Assembly (NCBI GenBank): GCA_964017235.1
Contig: OZ024935.1
Coordinates: forward strand, 89,495,052-89,559,051
DNA from: Sabellastarte sp. h YS-2021
Lineage: Eukaryota; Annelida; Polychaeta; Sabellida; Sabellidae
Length of the DNA stretch: 64,000 bases
Direction of reading: 5' to 3'
A program made the position numbers and the translations under genes. The notes under the pieces were generated by a model. The model was not told the origin of the DNA. It searched no databases and saw only the letters and a list, made by a program, of their open reading frames with translations. Below are positions 61,721-64,000 of this stretch, piece after piece (position 1 is the first letter of the stretch; every line of letters starts with the position of its first letter).

Positions 61721-64000
61721 TTGGTATACTGCAAGAAAAATACTGACCCTTTATTCTAGTAACTTGTAAAATGTAGTCAGTTTGTTTTGAAAAGCCATGT
61801 GCTATACAATATTTATCTTTTTTTAGATTTCCCTATTTTGGTTTGGCAAGATGATTTGACCAGAGTGTTCTGAATGTAAAATGACTGTGCTTTTGGTTTG
61901 TAGATATGTTAATCTGCATTTTCAGATTTGGGCTCGTTTATGGTTTCTACACGCTTTCTGAAGGCTACAGAGTTATAAGAACCACAAATATTTGGCTACT
62001 ACAGCATCACTGGTAATAACAATTGATATTTCACATTAACATTGAATGTATGAATGCATTAATCACTAAAAACAATGAAAAAGTGTATTTTTATCTCTTA
62101 AGTTAATTGATTCAAATTATAAATTTGAACTTGGTAAAAAAATAAATTGATTAGCTTGAAGCAATATGAAATGGAATACACAGACATGGTGTCCTATGTA
62201 GAAAATGCAAATGTCCATATTTTGTTCTGCACAATTAACTAAGATCTGTGGTGTGGCGATATTTGTAGATAAGCCGAGTAAGCCTCAGAGATACAAACAA
62301 AAACGTCAAAATCCAGAGAGTCATTTCACAATGAGGCTGTATGCCAGAGAGCCCCCCCCCCTGGTGAGTATTATCAGCATACTTACAGAATACGATCAAT
62401 AAAGGCTGTTTACAACACTCAAAGAAATGACAATCCTTCATACATATTTTCCAATATGGCGGACATTAATTGTACGATAATCTTTATGATGTATATTTTA
62501 AACATTTATGAATAATGATAACATTAAAAAATATATCTCACTTGAGTAATTTTCCTATTTTATTATAGGCTTTGAGAAACATCCAGTATTAGAGACATTT
62601 GATGCTCCAAATTTAAACTATAGAATATCTCGGGCCTCATCAAGTACACTCCCATTCAGCAGACATTCGTGTCAGTATGGTACTAATGTAATAGCCAGTG
62701 GTCTGCGGCGTGTTCTTTAAAGGTAAATATAAGTTTTTGTATGTCACAATTACTTAATAATTATATAAAACCGAATTCTTGTAGTTAGGACAGCATCATT
62801 CTATGTATTTTTATCAGTACATTGCTGTCAGTAATGTTAGACGGCATTAATGTTAGAGAGTAATTAAAAGAGATAGGTAGCTAAACCATTTCATATGATA
62901 CAAATACACTGATACAGATAAACCAGGGTTCACTCATTGCATTTAATAATATTAATTTAAGGAAATTATGTAAAAGCAGATAATGTGACATGACTTGTAA
63001 AATGTGATCAGTCAGTTGTATCAAACAGTAATATATACACTGTGCATGGTAGCTGAACAGATTTTGAATTATAAAAATGTATTTACAGGTCAGTTTGTGG
63101 TGCTCATGTGCTGCTATAAGGAAAAAAGACCTAAAAATGGAATTTTGTAAGAAAAAAACCAGAAAAAATACAGATCTTCAACTGTGGATTATGCCTTTGT
63201 GAGAGGAAGTTTCATTGTGTATGTCTTGAGATAATTATCAAGCTTATTCTTAAGTAAATGTACAAAATGTTGAAATGTAAAATGTAATTTTTTTGCTCTT
63301 TGTATAAATGTATTTTGCATGTTGTTGTTATGGTTTTTATGGACAATCAATATCACCAACTAAAAGCACTTTATTATAAAACAACTTTTTTAAAATTGAT
63401 TAATGACCATGCGCCTTGAGTTCTGTAATAAACACTTCAGGGGGCAATACACATTTTTGAAAGCAATGTTTTAATAACAGAAAAAAATCACTGATATAAG
63501 ATTTTTCAAAAAGTTAACAGCTGTTTCAGTTACCTCCTACCCCCCCCCCCCCCACCCCCTCCGTTTCAATTTTTATTCTGTACTTCCTGTTGGTGTAACA
63601 TTAGGTAACAAACATGGCTGACATCAATATGATCAATGCAAGACATTTTTAGCATCTGTAAATATTCTTTGAAGTTATTTCTGCATGGTATCTAAATATT
63701 TTGAAATTATTTCAGCATCTGTTGGTATCAGGAAGTTACTTTTGGGTCTGTAAATATTTTACAGTTACTTTTGGCATCTGATTAATTTGTAATTATATAT
63801 GCATTTTGCATCTGTAAATATTATGAAGTTCAACTTACTTTTGGATCTGTATATATTTTGAAATTACTTTTGTCCCCTTTAATATTTTGAACTTTTTGGG
63901 GGATGACACGAGTCACATAATTTCATCCATTTTGTAGTTAAAAACAATTGGAAAAAAATCAAATAAAACAATAAAAAGGATTAAGAACTAGGTCGAGGAA
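61721..64000. other. Unassigned AT-rich sequence
   Basis: No gene recognised. A poly-C tract lies at 63539-63555. Near 63650-63890 a loose repeat of (GCATCTGTAAATATT)(TTGAAGTTA)(CTTTTGG) occurs about seven times with a ~45-60-nt period. Small frames (for example 62205-62402) have no motif. Confidence 0.35.

Overview
This is eukaryotic, AT-rich, repeat-dominated genomic DNA. No operons, bacterial genes or confidently recognisable intact host gene are visible. The repeat repertoire points to a lophotrochozoan, most likely a bivalve mollusc. It includes tRNA-derived SINEs whose 3' end reads roughly TGTACAGTGTTGAAAGCGAC + GTAAAACCCC + (AAATA)n, pearl/HINE-like Helentron derivatives with satellite cores, DIRS elements, Ty3/Gypsy, CR1/L2-like, L1-like and RTE-like LINEs, and hAT, piggyBac and PIF/Harbinger relics. 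The species assignment is an inference. Nearly every long reading frame is a transposon fragment or chance.

Layout. 1-10709 is a near-perfect giant palindrome: two arms of at least 4.95 kb in opposite orientation around an 815-bp spacer. Each arm carries the same decayed Ty3/Gypsy copy (gag, protease, RT) with the same nested insertions: a SINE, an L1-like LINE 3' end, and a cassette of minisatellite, telomere-like tract and C2H2 zinc-finger ORF. The left arm runs off the window. The right copy continues through gag to a tRNA-Leu-type primer-binding site (11431-11449) and the inner edge of an LTR (11453). 12.2-15.3 kb holds a SINE, minisatellites and LINE tails. 16.5-17.3 kb is a PIF/Harbinger transposase relic split by a SINE. 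17.2-28.6 kb is a series of short non-autonomous DNA transposons (CWG-TSD MITE, hAT-like carrying a satellite, piggyBac-like, TA-flanked MITE), a 5S rRNA-derived fragment and SINEs.

31.3-32.8 kb is a Helentron-like element with hairpins at both ends. 35.7-45.8 kb is one DIRS-family retrotransposon (inverted terminal repeats; Gag, RT, RNase H, tyrosine recombinase) disrupted by a MITE in its RNase H and a 5-kb satellite-bearing Helentron-like element in its recombinase; that element itself contains a second Helentron-like element. Removing each insertion on paper rejoins the host reading frame or satellite phase. 47.4-48.1 kb is a CR1/L2-like LINE 3' end. 48.4-54.0 kb is a second, different DIRS-family element carrying a full-length SINE with a perfect 14-bp target duplication. 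54.3-55.5 kb is a long-TIR element whose termini are built from repeated near-palindromes around TTCGTGAA. 58.1-59.2 kb is a 5'-truncated RTE-like LINE with a 15-bp target duplication. The remainder (55.5-58.0, 59.2-64.0 kb and the gaps) is AT-rich non-coding DNA with scattered SINE relics.

The genes do not form a pathway. What the window records is a layered insertion history that can be read from target-site duplications and restored reading frames. The most unusual objects are the 10.7-kb palindrome, the nested Helentron-like/satellite system, the palindrome-array TIR element and the two DIRS families. All boundaries, periods and alignments were read by eye.
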